Assembly (NCBI GenBank): GCA_903930085.1
Contig: CAIYXD010000279.1
Span: forward strand, 1 to 19,748
Length of the DNA: 19,748 nt
Direction of reading: 5' to 3'
Source: an uncultured Flavobacteriia bacterium
GTDB lineage: Bacteria > Bacteroidota > Bacteroidia > Flavobacteriales_D > Crocinitomicaceae
The stretch's first letter is position 1. Every line of letters starts with the position of its first letter. Positions 1 through 6,909 of this stretch are shown here, one piece after another. The translations under genes were made by a program, and so were the position numbers. The notes beneath the pieces are model-generated. The model saw only the letters and a list, made by a program, of their open reading frames with translations. It did no database searches and had not been told where the DNA came from.

Positions 1-162
1 TGCGGCATTTTTTTCTTTGTAAATGGAATGAAATGTTTCAAAATCAGAAACTAATGCATCCAAATCAAGTGAATAAAAAAGTTTATTCAGAGCAATTTCA
101 GAATTTTTCTCAAAATCCCAAAGTGTGCGATCGAGATCGAAAAAAAGATGTTTGTTTGTCAT
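1..162 (-). CDS. HAD-superfamily nucleotidase, YjjG-like (N-terminal 54 residues only)
   Basis: This is the first 54 residues of a gene that continues past the left edge of the window. The protein opens with MTNKHLFFDLDRTLWDFEKN. It shows HAD motif I, DxD, at D9 and D11, where D9 would be the nucleophile that forms the phospho-aspartate and D11 the general acid. The DLDxTLWDFEKNS context is typical of the YjjG branch, which dephosphorylates pyrimidine nucleoside monophosphates, including non-canonical ones. Its ATG overlaps the TGA stop of the upstream membrane-protein gene by four bases (ATGA, 159-162), so the two are probably translationally coupled and belong to the upp operon. The remaining HAD motifs lie outside the window, so substrate choice cannot be confirmed. 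HAD membership is near certain; the YjjG subfamily is likely. Confidence 0.85.
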   Translation of the reverse strand, partial: MTNKHLFFDLDRTLWDFEKNSEIALNKLFYSLDLDALVSDFETFHSIYKEKNAA

Positions 163-632
163 TTGAAAAAATCAGCAATAATATATGCAGAACCAGTTGT
201 GATAAAACCGTTAATAACTATTCCTAAAACAATCAACGGAAAAGTACGTTTCTCTTTACCATAAAATTTGGCAGTTATAATTGTTCCAATAGGAATACTT
301 AAAAATAAAGGTGCATAGAAAGCTACACCAATAATTCCTAGTTTATGTTTTATTCGTACAATTAGTTTATTTGTTTTTGTAAACTTTTTCTTCGGTTTAA
401 GCGGAATTCCTGTTTCGATTGATTTACGAATTAATTCCGTTCTCTTTTTATGCGCTTTTTTAAGAAAGTACTCACTTGAAAAAAAGAAAATAGCAGCACT
501 AATTAAAGCTCCCGCCACACAAACCACATATGTTTCAACGAATGAAAAGCCTGCTTTTGGACCACCAAATGGCGTGAACAAAAATTTTATCATCGAAAAG
601 CCGAAAAAGCCAATATATTTTCCCCAGAGCAT
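159..632 (-). CDS. small integral membrane protein of unknown function
   Basis: A 157-residue protein that I do not recognise as a named family. Hydrophobic stretches lie at about residues 5-22, 33-53, 98-122 and 131-154. Between the second and third is a strongly basic stretch (about 57-97, rich in Lys and Arg), which by the positive-inside rule should face the cytoplasm. A plausible topology is two helical hairpins joined by a cytoplasmic basic loop. The C-terminal half has prolines and glycines in the third membrane segment, as in some small transporters and DedA-like proteins, but no diagnostic motif is visible. It starts 11 bases after upp and overlaps the HAD nucleotidase start (ATGA), so it is the middle gene of a three-gene operon. 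A role in pyrimidine or phosphate movement would be a guess from context only. Confidence 0.8.
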   Translation of the reverse strand: MLWGKYIGFFGFSMIKFLFTPFGGPKAGFSFVETYVVCVAGALISAAIFFFSSEYFLKKAHKKRTELIRKSIETGIPLKPKKKFTKTNKLIVRIKHKLGIIGVAFYAPLFLSIPIGTIITAKFYGKEKRTFPLIVLGIVINGFITTGSAYIIADFFK

Positions 633-643
633 TTAGTTGCGTT

Positions 644-1333
644 TTAGTATTTTTCTCCAAAAGCCAAATCCCCAGCATCTCCTAATCCAGGAACAATGTA
701 AGATTGTGCAGTTAATTCTTTGTCAATTGCGCCAACCCAAAAATCTGTATTTTCAGGTAAATGTCGCTGAATATATTCAAGTGCATCTGGCGTTGCTATT
801 GCGGCAACAATAATTATTTTAGAAGGTTTTCCTTGTTTCAATAGCGCTTTGTAAACGGTCACAAGGGAACTTCCAGTTGCAAGCATTGGATCGCTCAAGA
901 TAACGATGCGGTTGTCTAATTTTGGGGAAGCTAAATATTCTACGTGAATATCGAATTCTTCCAGTGATGTGTGTTTTCTGTACGCAGAAATAAATGCGCA
1001 TTCCGAACTATCGAAATAATTGAGCAATCCATTGTGCATTGCAAGTCCAGCACGAAGAATTGTCGCTAATACCGGCTGTTCTTTTAATACGTGTATTTCT
1101 GCATCACCAAGTGGCGTTTTTACCGTTTTGGAAATGTATTCGAGTTTCTTAGATAGCTCATAGCCAAGTATTTCTGAAATCCGTTCCATATTCTTACGAA
1201 AACGCATTGCATCTTTTTGAATGTTACTGTCGCGAATTTCCCCCAAAAAGGTAGCGAAAATCGAATTGCTTTTGGATAACTCGTGCACCATACTCTTAGC
1301 TTTTTCATAAAAGTAATTCATTTTTAAAAACAT
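644..1333 (-). CDS. upp: uracil phosphoribosyltransferase
   Basis: Salvage enzyme that converts uracil and PRPP into UMP and pyrophosphate in the cytoplasm. The type I phosphoribosyltransferase PRPP loop (VILSDPMLATGSS, about residues 144-156) is clear. So is the uracil-binding segment near the C-terminus, YIVPGLGDAGDLAFG (about 212-226). The HxLR-like region ATILRAGLAM (90-99) fits the family. At 229 residues from the first ATG it is slightly longer than usual. A second ATG at 1321 (residue 5, MNYFYE) is an equally plausible start, because no ribosome-binding site separates the two. It is the first gene of a leftward operon with a membrane protein and a YjjG-like nucleotidase. The 81-base gap to the divergent ABC exporter gene shows no convincing TAnnTTTG promoter on this strand. 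Confidence 0.97.
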   Translation of the reverse strand: MFLKMNYFYEKAKSMVHELSKSNSIFATFLGEIRDSNIQKDAMRFRKNMERISEILGYELSKKLEYISKTVKTPLGDAEIHVLKEQPVLATILRAGLAMHNGLLNYFDSSECAFISAYRKHTSLEEFDIHVEYLASPKLDNRIVILSDPMLATGSSLVTVYKALLKQGKPSKIIIVAAIATPDALEYIQRHLPENTDFWVGAIDKELTAQSYIVPGLGDAGDLAFGEKY

Positions 1334-1391
1334 TCTATTGTTAAAATTGTAATTAATAGTAAATCTTTCCTATTCGATGGGAAACAACCCC

Positions 1392-1409
1392 TAAATTTGG
1401 GTAAATTTG
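1392..1409 (+). promoter_or_regulatory. tandem TAAATTTG promoter -7 elements before the ABC exporter
   Basis: TAAATTTG occurs twice, at 1392-1399 and 1402-1409, ten bases apart. Both match the Bacteroidota -7 consensus TAnnTTTG. No good TTG -33 element lies 17-23 bases upstream of either copy. With the ATG at 1415, the upstream copy would give a leader of roughly ten bases and the downstream copy an almost leaderless message. The call rests on the -7 motif alone. Confidence 0.5.
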
Positions 1410-1414
1410 CACGC

Positions 1415-3190
1415 ATGTCAGAAAAGGCTACCATAAATATTTTTATTTTTAAACGCTTGGTTTCGTTCGCGAGACCCTACAAGAGTTTGTTTCTTTTTGC
1501 AGTTTTATGTACTGTAACACTTGCTGTTCTTGGTTCTTTTCGGCCATATATTATTGGAGATATGGTTTCCAAATATGTTATCAAAAGCAAGGATGGAGAC
1601 AAATTAATCTTCTGGACAATCGTTGTGGTTGGAATGCTTGTTATGGAAGGAATTCTGCAATTTTCAAGTTCGTATCTTTCTAACTTGTTGGCGCAATCCG
1701 TAATCAAAGATATTCGAGAAAAATTATTCGGACATGTTTTGAGTTTCCGCATGCGCTATTTTGATTCTACTCCTGTTGGTGCTTTAGTAACTAGAGTGGT
1801 TTCTGATTTAGAGGCCGTAACAGAAGTGTTTTCTTCCGGTTTAATTGATATTGCTGGCGATTTAATTTCGCTGGTTTTTGTTATTTCTCTTATGTTTTTT
1901 GTGGATTGGGAGTTATCTTTGATGACAATTTTACCCATACCACTTTTGATTTTTGCCACAAGAATTTTTGCCCGCGCCATGCGTAATTCGTTTCAATTGG
2001 AACGCCAACAAGTAACTAGATTAAATACATTTGTGCAAGAACGCATCACTGGAATTTCAATTGTACAGTTATTTAACCGCCAAAAACAAGAATATAAAAA
2101 CTTCGAAGAAATCAACAAAGGACACAGACAAGCACATGTAAATGCTGTTTGGGCAAATTCGATATTTTTTCCAATTGTCGAAATGTTGAGTTCCATGTCT
2201 ATCGCTTTGATGCTGGTTTGGGGTGCTGTCTATGCAAGCGGAAAAACCGCAGATCAGGTGGAGGGAATGTATGCTCAAATAATTTCATTCACACTTTGGG
2301 TAAATATGCTGTTCCGTCCAATTCGACAACTGGCGGATAAATTCAATATTTTACAACGTGGAACGGTGCGCGCAGAACGTGTTTTCGAAATCATAGATTT
2401 GAACGACCATATTCAGAATCCTGGCACGGTTACATCTTGTGATTTTAACCAGACAATCCATTTTAAAAATATCCATTTTGCCTACAAGGATGAAAATTGG
2501 GTTTTGAAGAATATTAGTTTAGATATTGAGGCTGGTTCAACGGTTGCATTTGTTGGCGCAACTGGTGCAGGGAAATCAACTATCGTGAATTTATTAGGTA
2601 GATTCTACGACTACCAAAAGGGCGAAATTTTTATCGGGGACAGCAATATCCGCGACATTGAATTAAGTTATTTAAGAACAAATATTGCGATAGTCTTGCA
2701 AGATGTTTTTCTGTTTTCGGATACGATCCATAACAATATTACCTTAGGAGATAATTCCATTTCAAGAGAACAGGTAATTGCTGCCGCTAAAGAGGTTGGT
2801 GCAGATGTTTTTATCCAAAAATTACCTGGCGGCTACGATTATCAAGTTGGCGAGCGGGGCGGTGTTTTATCTGTTGGTCAGCGCCAATTACTTTCTTTTA
2901 TTAGAGCGAGTGTTTACAATCCTGCAATTTTAATCTTGGACGAAGCAACTTCCAGTGTAGACAGCGAATCGGAAGAGTTGATTCAAAAAGCTACTGAGAA
3001 ATTAACGAAGGGAAGAACTTCAATCGTAATAGCGCATCGCTTGTCAACCATTCAAAATTCAGATAAAATCGTTGTTTTGGATGCTGGAGAAATAATGGAA
3101 ATTGGTTCGCATCAAGAGTTACTGCTTCATAATGGATTTTATCGAAAATTATACGATAGACAATTCTCAGACGAAAAAGAGGCTAAATGA
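1415..3190 (+). CDS. ABC exporter, fused membrane and ATPase domains (MsbA/multidrug type)
   Basis: A 591-residue half-transporter that should form a homodimer in the inner membrane and export a lipid or drug-like substrate. The N-terminal half (about 20-315) carries the six helices of a type I ABC exporter. The ATPase domain follows, with Walker A GATGAGKST (381-389), signature LSVGQ (485-489), Walker B with D509 and catalytic E510 (ILILDEAT), and H-loop H541. All catalytic residues are present. An in-frame TTG at 1397 would add six residues, but it lies inside a promoter-like TAAATTTG, so the ATG at 1415 (MSEKATINIF) is preferred. The stop overlaps the next gene's start (ATGA at 3187-3190), implying coupling to the binding-protein-like gene. 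Substrate cannot be read from the sequence. MsbA-type lipid flippase and multidrug pump are both possible. Confidence 0.95.
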   Translation: MSEKATINIFIFKRLVSFARPYKSLFLFAVLCTVTLAVLGSFRPYIIGDMVSKYVIKSKDGDKLIFWTIVVVGMLVMEGILQFSSSYLSNLLAQSVIKDIREKLFGHVLSFRMRYFDSTPVGALVTRVVSDLEAVTEVFSSGLIDIAGDLISLVFVISLMFFVDWELSLMTILPIPLLIFATRIFARAMRNSFQLERQQVTRLNTFVQERITGISIVQLFNRQKQEYKNFEEINKGHRQAHVNAVWANSIFFPIVEMLSSMSIALMLVWGAVYASGKTADQVEGMYAQIISFTLWVNMLFRPIRQLADKFNILQRGTVRAERVFEIIDLNDHIQNPGTVTSCDFNQTIHFKNIHFAYKDENWVLKNISLDIEAGSTVAFVGATGAGKSTIVNLLGRFYDYQKGEIFIGDSNIRDIELSYLRTNIAIVLQDVFLFSDTIHNNITLGDNSISREQVIAAAKEVGADVFIQKLPGGYDYQVGERGGVLSVGQRQLLSFIRASVYNPAILILDEATSSVDSESEELIQKATEKLTKGRTSIVIAHRLSTIQNSDKIVVLDAGEIMEIGSHQELLLHNGFYRKLYDRQFSDEKEAK

Positions 3191-4053
3191 TCGGTTTAAA
3201 AATTGGTGGAGTTCCTGAACATTTTAATCTTCCATGGAGATTGGCAATTGAAGAAGGTCGGTTTCGAGAAATAGGTTTGGACCTGCATTGGAGCGATATG
3301 AGCGGCGGAACTGGTCAAATGATTCGAGGATTGGAAGCTGGTTCAATCGATATTGCAGTCTTGTTGACGGAGGGGATTACAAAAGCTATTTTGGAAGGTT
3401 TGAATGCGAAAATTATTCAACTATATGTGCTTTCTCCATTAAGTTGGGGAATTCATGTGCCTTACCATTCGGATATCTCCTCCATAAATCAATTGGAAAA
3501 TAAAACGTTTGCAATTTCGAGGGAAGGTTCTGGCTCTCATTTGATGTCTTATGTTTTGGCAAATAAACAAGGATGGAACACGGAAAATCTTCAATTTAAG
3601 ATTGTTGGTGATGTTTATGGCGGATTATGGGCTTTGCAAAACAACGAAGCGCAATGCTTTTTATGGGAAAAATACACCACTTTTCCTTTTGCTGAACAAA
3701 AAAAATGCCGCTACATAGATGCAATTGCAACTCCATGGCCTTGTTTTGTAATAGCCGTTAGAAATGAAGCGATAGAAAAATACGGTTCGCTGCTAACTGA
3801 AATGTGCGAAGTGGTAAATAAGAAGGCATTGGAAGTTAAAAAAGACGAAAATTCGGTTGAAATTATTTCCTGGCGCTACAATCTTCCTGCTGAGCAAGTT
3901 GCAAATTGGCTGCAGGAAATCGAATGGAATTATACCGGTATTTCGGATATGTCGGCTTTCGAAAAAACAATAGAATATTTACTCAAAATAGGACTGATAC
4001 TGCCAAAAGATGTAGAAAATTGGCAAGCTAAATTATTTAATTTTACGGCATAA
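3187..4053 (+). CDS. periplasmic-binding-protein-like protein without signal peptide (Ca3427-like)
   Basis: A 288-residue protein with the type 2 periplasmic-binding-protein fold of the NMT1/SsuA/THI5 group. The opening GGVPEHFNLPWRLAIEEGRF, followed by SGGTGQMIRGLEAGSIDIAV and LLTEG, fits the subfamily I remember as Ca3427-like, found in fungi and bacteria. Unlike ordinary solute-binding proteins it has no signal peptide or lipobox: residue 1 leads straight into the first beta strand. It is therefore probably cytoplasmic, and would not deliver a solute to an importer in the usual way. It is translationally coupled (ATGA) to an exporter-type ABC gene and lies 32 bases before hemH, so the three probably form one transcript. 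Ligand unknown. The subfamily name is from memory and should be confirmed with a profile search. Confidence 0.85.
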   Translation: MIGLKIGGVPEHFNLPWRLAIEEGRFREIGLDLHWSDMSGGTGQMIRGLEAGSIDIAVLLTEGITKAILEGLNAKIIQLYVLSPLSWGIHVPYHSDISSINQLENKTFAISREGSGSHLMSYVLANKQGWNTENLQFKIVGDVYGGLWALQNNEAQCFLWEKYTTFPFAEQKKCRYIDAIATPWPCFVIAVRNEAIEKYGSLLTEMCEVVNKKALEVKKDENSVEIISWRYNLPAEQVANWLQEIEWNYTGISDMSAFEKTIEYLLKIGLILPKDVENWQAKLFNFTA

Positions 4054-4085
4054 ACGGTGCAATGCATCCGCTAAAATAAAACGAT

Positions 4086-5105
4086 ATGAAAACAGGCGTG
4101 CTTTTAATCCAACTCGGAACTCCCGATAGTCCATCAACATCCGATGTGAGAAGGTATTTAAGTGAATTTTTAAATGATCCAAGGGTAATTGATATCCCTT
4201 GGTTACCAAGAAAATTGCTGGTAAACGGAATAATTGTACCATTTCGTGCACCAAAATCCGCTAAAATATACAAGGAATTGTGGGCGATTGGCGAGGGCTC
4301 TTCTCCTCTAATGACGCACACTTCGAATGTTGTGAAATTAGTTCAAGATAGATTTGACGCATCGGAAGTAACGATTGAAATGGCAATGCGCTATCAGAAT
4401 CCATCCATGGATAGTGTTTTGGAACGCATGCGTTTGGCCAATTACGATCAAATTATTATTCTTCCACTCTTTCCGCAGTATGCAAGCGCGTCAAGTGGTT
4501 CCGCAATTGAAAAAGCAATGAATATTATTCGAAAGTGGTGGGTGATTCCAGAAGTTAAAATTATAAACCAATTTTGGAACCAGGAAGGATATATCAACTC
4601 CATTGTGGAACGCGCAAAATATTTTGATTGGAAAGCATACGACCATGTGCTTTTTTCCTTTCACGGATTGCCAGAACGCCAAGTAGATAAAGTTTACGAA
4701 GGAACGGATCTGTGCACCGACCAACCATGCGAATCAGAAATTAATGAAGAAAATAAATTTTGTTACAAAGCGACTAGTTTTGCAACCGCTCGATTAATTG
4801 CAGAGAAGCTAGGAATGAAGGAATCGGATTATACGGTTTGCTTTCAATCGCGACTGGATAAAAAATGGCTTACTCCTTTTTCAGATAAAGTAGTGGAAGA
4901 ATGGGGGAAGAAAGGAGCAAAGAAACTATTGGCTTTTAGTCCTGCTTTTGTAGCGGATTGTTTGGAAACAATTATTGAAATTGGCGAGGAATACCAAGAG
5001 ATTTTTGAAGAACATGGCGGTGAAAAAATACAGTTAGTTCCTAGTTCCAATGACCACCCATTGTTTATTGACTGTTTAGTCGACTTAATTGAAAAAAGGA
5101 TCTAA
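4086..5105 (+). CDS. hemH: ferrochelatase
   Basis: Inserts ferrous iron into protoporphyrin IX (or coproporphyrin, depending on the pathway) in the last part of haem synthesis. The 339-residue protein starts with KTGVLLIQLGTPDSP, the usual family opening. The catalytic histidine is H193 in SFHGLPER, and the conserved acid is E294 in SPAFVADCLETIIEIG. Length matches bacterial ferrochelatases. It has a cysteine-containing insert after the catalytic histidine (C210, C215, C226). In relatives I recall, this segment has further cysteines; here the position five residues after C226 is serine (S231). Whether it holds an iron-sulphur cluster is open. The gene follows the binding-protein-like gene by 32 bases, and no clear hairpin terminator follows it before ahcY. 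Confidence 0.97.
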   Translation: MKTGVLLIQLGTPDSPSTSDVRRYLSEFLNDPRVIDIPWLPRKLLVNGIIVPFRAPKSAKIYKELWAIGEGSSPLMTHTSNVVKLVQDRFDASEVTIEMAMRYQNPSMDSVLERMRLANYDQIIILPLFPQYASASSGSAIEKAMNIIRKWWVIPEVKIINQFWNQEGYINSIVERAKYFDWKAYDHVLFSFHGLPERQVDKVYEGTDLCTDQPCESEINEENKFCYKATSFATARLIAEKLGMKESDYTVCFQSRLDKKWLTPFSDKVVEEWGKKGAKKLLAFSPAFVADCLETIIEIGEEYQEIFEEHGGEKIQLVPSSNDHPLFIDCLVDLIEKRI

Positions 5106-5129
5106 TTTTTTATTCCCAAACTAGTTTCG

Positions 5130-5137
5130 TAAATTTG
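5130..5137 (+). promoter_or_regulatory. TAAATTTG -7 element upstream of ahcY
   Basis: TAAATTTG matches the Bacteroidota -7 consensus exactly, 71 bases before the ahcY start. No TTG is present at the expected -33 distance, so this is a probable rather than a certain promoter. It would give a leader of about 65 bases. No riboswitch-like fold is obvious in that leader. Confidence 0.5.
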
Positions 5138-5208
5138 CAAACAAAATTAGCATTTAGGTGTTTGAAAGAATAGAAATCACAATAAAACAATAAGAATCAA
5201 GTATAATC

Positions 5209-6522
5209 ATGAGTAATACAACAGAAAAACTGGCTTACAAAGTTAAAGACATCAGTCTTGCGGAATGGGGCCGAAAAGAAATTACATTGGCAGAGGCGGA
5301 AATGCCAGGATTAATGGCATTACGTGAAGAATTTGCAGGTAAAAATCCTTTAGCAGGTGCGCGCATCGCAGGATGTTTACACATGACAATTCAAACAGCT
5401 GTTTTAATTGAAACACTAATTGATCTAGGGGCAGAAGTTACTTGGTCTTCTTGTAATATTTTCTCTACACAAGATCATGCTGCTGCTGCTATTGCTGCTG
5501 CGGGTATCTCAGTTTATGCTTGGAAAGGTATGAACGAAGAGGAATTCGATTGGTGTATTGAACAAACTATTTTTGCGTTTAAAAATGGTGAGCCTTTAAA
5601 TATGATTTTGGACGATGGTGGTGACCTAACAAATATGGTTTTTGATCGTTATCCAGAATTAACTGCTGCTATCAAAGGTCTTTCTGAAGAAACGACTACT
5701 GGAGTGCACCGTTTGTACGAGCGTGTTAAAAATGGAACTTTAGTAATGCCAGCAATCAATGTAAATGATTCTGTTACTAAATCAAAATTTGATAACAAAT
5801 ACGGTTGTAAAGAATCTTTAGTAGATTCTATTCGTCGTGCTACAGATATTATGATGGCAGGAAAAGTTGCTGTTGTTTGTGGTTATGGAGATGTTGGTAA
5901 AGGTTCTGCTGCTTCATTACAAGGTGCTGGAGCACGTGTAATTGTTACGGAAATTGATCCAATTTGTGCGTTGCAAGCTGCAATGGACGGATTCGAAGTA
6001 AAGAGATTTGATAACGTTGTGCATTTAGGTGATATTATCGTTACAACAACTGGTAACAAAGATATCGTGGTTGGTCGTCATTTTGAAAAAATGAAGGATA
6101 AGGCGATTGTTTGTAATATCGGTCACTTCGACAATGAAATTAACATGGCTTGGTTAAACGCAAACCATGGTTCTACAAAAAACACGATCAAACCGCAAGT
6201 GGATATGTACACAATCGATGGTAAAGATATTATTATCCTTGCTGAAGGTCGTTTGGTAAATCTTGGCTGTGCAACTGGTCACCCATCTTTTGTAATGTCG
6301 AATTCTTTCACAAACCAAACTCTTGCTCAGTTGGAATTATGGCATAACAGCGCTAATTACGGAAACGATGTTTATATGCTTCCAAAACATTTGGATGAAA
6401 AAGTAGCGCGTTTGCACTTGGCTAAAATTGGCGTGGAATTGGAAGAACTTTCTAAAGATCAAGCGGATTATATCGGTGTAGATGTTAAAGGTCCTTTCAA
6501 GGCAGAGCACTACAGATATTAA
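5209..6522 (+). CDS. ahcY: S-adenosylhomocysteine hydrolase (adenosylhomocysteinase)
   Basis: Reversibly splits S-adenosylhomocysteine to adenosine and homocysteine, removing the inhibitor left by methyltransferases. The 437-residue protein contains the NAD-binding loop GYGDVGKG (225-232). Residues equivalent to the known active site are present: H58 (GCLHMT), D136 (ILDDGGD), E161 (EETTTG), K191 and D195 (KSKFDN). The C-terminal tail ends in HYRY, the conserved segment that reaches into the neighbouring subunit's NAD site. The family opening (YKVKDISLAEWGRKEI) begins at residue 10, so the ATG at 5209 is secure. It is probably a single transcription unit with its own -7 element upstream and a strong hairpin terminator 22 bases past the stop. 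Conservation is very high throughout and nothing looks unusual. Confidence 0.99.
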   Translation: MSNTTEKLAYKVKDISLAEWGRKEITLAEAEMPGLMALREEFAGKNPLAGARIAGCLHMTIQTAVLIETLIDLGAEVTWSSCNIFSTQDHAAAAIAAAGISVYAWKGMNEEEFDWCIEQTIFAFKNGEPLNMILDDGGDLTNMVFDRYPELTAAIKGLSEETTTGVHRLYERVKNGTLVMPAINVNDSVTKSKFDNKYGCKESLVDSIRRATDIMMAGKVAVVCGYGDVGKGSAASLQGAGARVIVTEIDPICALQAAMDGFEVKRFDNVVHLGDIIVTTTGNKDIVVGRHFEKMKDKAIVCNIGHFDNEINMAWLNANHGSTKNTIKPQVDMYTIDGKDIIILAEGRLVNLGCATGHPSFVMSNSFTNQTLAQLELWHNSANYGNDVYMLPKHLDEKVARLHLAKIGVELEELSKDQADYIGVDVKGPFKAEHYRY

Positions 6523-6544
6523 GAATTAAGTTTCTGATACATTT

Positions 6545-6576
6545 AAAAGGAATCTCCAATCGAGATTCCTTTTTTT
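6545..6576 (+). terminator. rho-independent terminator of ahcY
   Basis: A perfect inverted repeat aaggaatctc / gagattcctt with a five-base loop (6557-6561), extended by flanking A/T pairs and ending in a run of seven T. It starts 22 bases after the ahcY stop, in the right orientation. Confidence 0.93.
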
Positions 6577-6658
6577 ACGCCCAAAAGATTCCACTTTTCA
6601 ATTCTTTGTAAGAAAAGCACCTAGAATTAATTGGTGGACTTAATGCTTAAAATCAGAT

Positions 6659-6692
6659 AAAAAGCAAACTCTCTCCGTTTCCGAAGAGAGTT
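6659..6692 (-). terminator. hairpin terminator, minus strand, GAAA tetraloop
   Basis: Positions 6667-6677 pair with 6682-6692. On the minus strand this is eleven pairs including one G-U wobble, closed by a GAAA (GNRA) loop, followed by TGCTTTTT. On the plus strand the wobble becomes a C-A mismatch and no T run follows. It therefore ends minus-strand transcription, and no known minus-strand gene lies upstream of it. Confidence 0.65.
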
Positions 6693-6779
6693 CTATATAT
6701 AACCGTTCTCACTATCCGAGCTAGTCGGGAAGCAAGAGCCGAGAAAGAGAGCCGAAGCCCTCAGTAGGATGTGCCACTA
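6659..6779 (-). ncRNA. candidate small structured RNA, about 120 nt, unknown family
   Basis: I propose a minus-strand RNA in the gap between ahcY and the lipoprotein gene. Read on the minus strand, TAATATTG (plus 6785-6792) resembles the -7 box with one mismatch, the same kind of mismatch as in the groES promoter. A GC-richer segment follows. It contains a six-pair hairpin GAGGGC-UUCG-GCUCUC (plus about 6747-6762) with the stable C(UUCG)G tetraloop, then a short CCGA/TCGG hairpin, then an 11-pair terminator stem with a GAAA loop and a short U run. Tetraloops of this kind appear only in the minus reading, which argues for strand. No open reading frame fits. I cannot assign it to 6S, SRP or tmRNA. 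The alternative is a dispersed intergenic repeat. Confidence 0.45.
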
Positions 6780-6792
6780 TTTTGCAATATTA

Positions 6793-6909
6793 GTAAAAAA
6801 TCCGAATCCAAAACCTCAAATTCCTTTTGTTTATTACCTCGTAAATTCAACCACATTTCAGGTGTAGATAATTTTTGTATTTTTAGGAAAATTTTAAAAA
6901 ATAGAATCT
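6793..6909. other. AT-rich gap before the lipoprotein gene
   Basis: This is the rest of the 387-base gene-free stretch after ahcY. I see no gene or hairpin in it. TAATTTTTG at 6869-6877 is one base too long to be a proper TAnnTTTG box, but may serve as the promoter of the lipoprotein gene. No -33 TTG is visible. Confidence 0.4.

Noticed and set aside
33..227. 64-codon plus-strand reading frame
   Set aside because: It overlaps the HAD nucleotidase start and the membrane-protein end on the other strand, and has no recognisable protein character.
1397..1414. TTG start codon six residues upstream for the ABC exporter
   Set aside because: The TTG is the end of a TAAATTTG promoter-like box, and the ATG at 1415 gives the normal family N-terminus.
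2424..2440. TGGCACGG...CTTG resembling a sigma54 -24/-12 promoter
   Set aside because: It lies inside the exporter coding sequence and the spacing between the GG and the TTG is several bases too long for the consensus.
6711..6745. Plus-strand segment GGGAAGCAAGAGCC resembling the conserved loop of SRP RNA
   Set aside because: The GGAA tetraloop is not closed by the required pairs, the asymmetric loop is missing, and the terminator and tetraloops nearby favour the minus strand.
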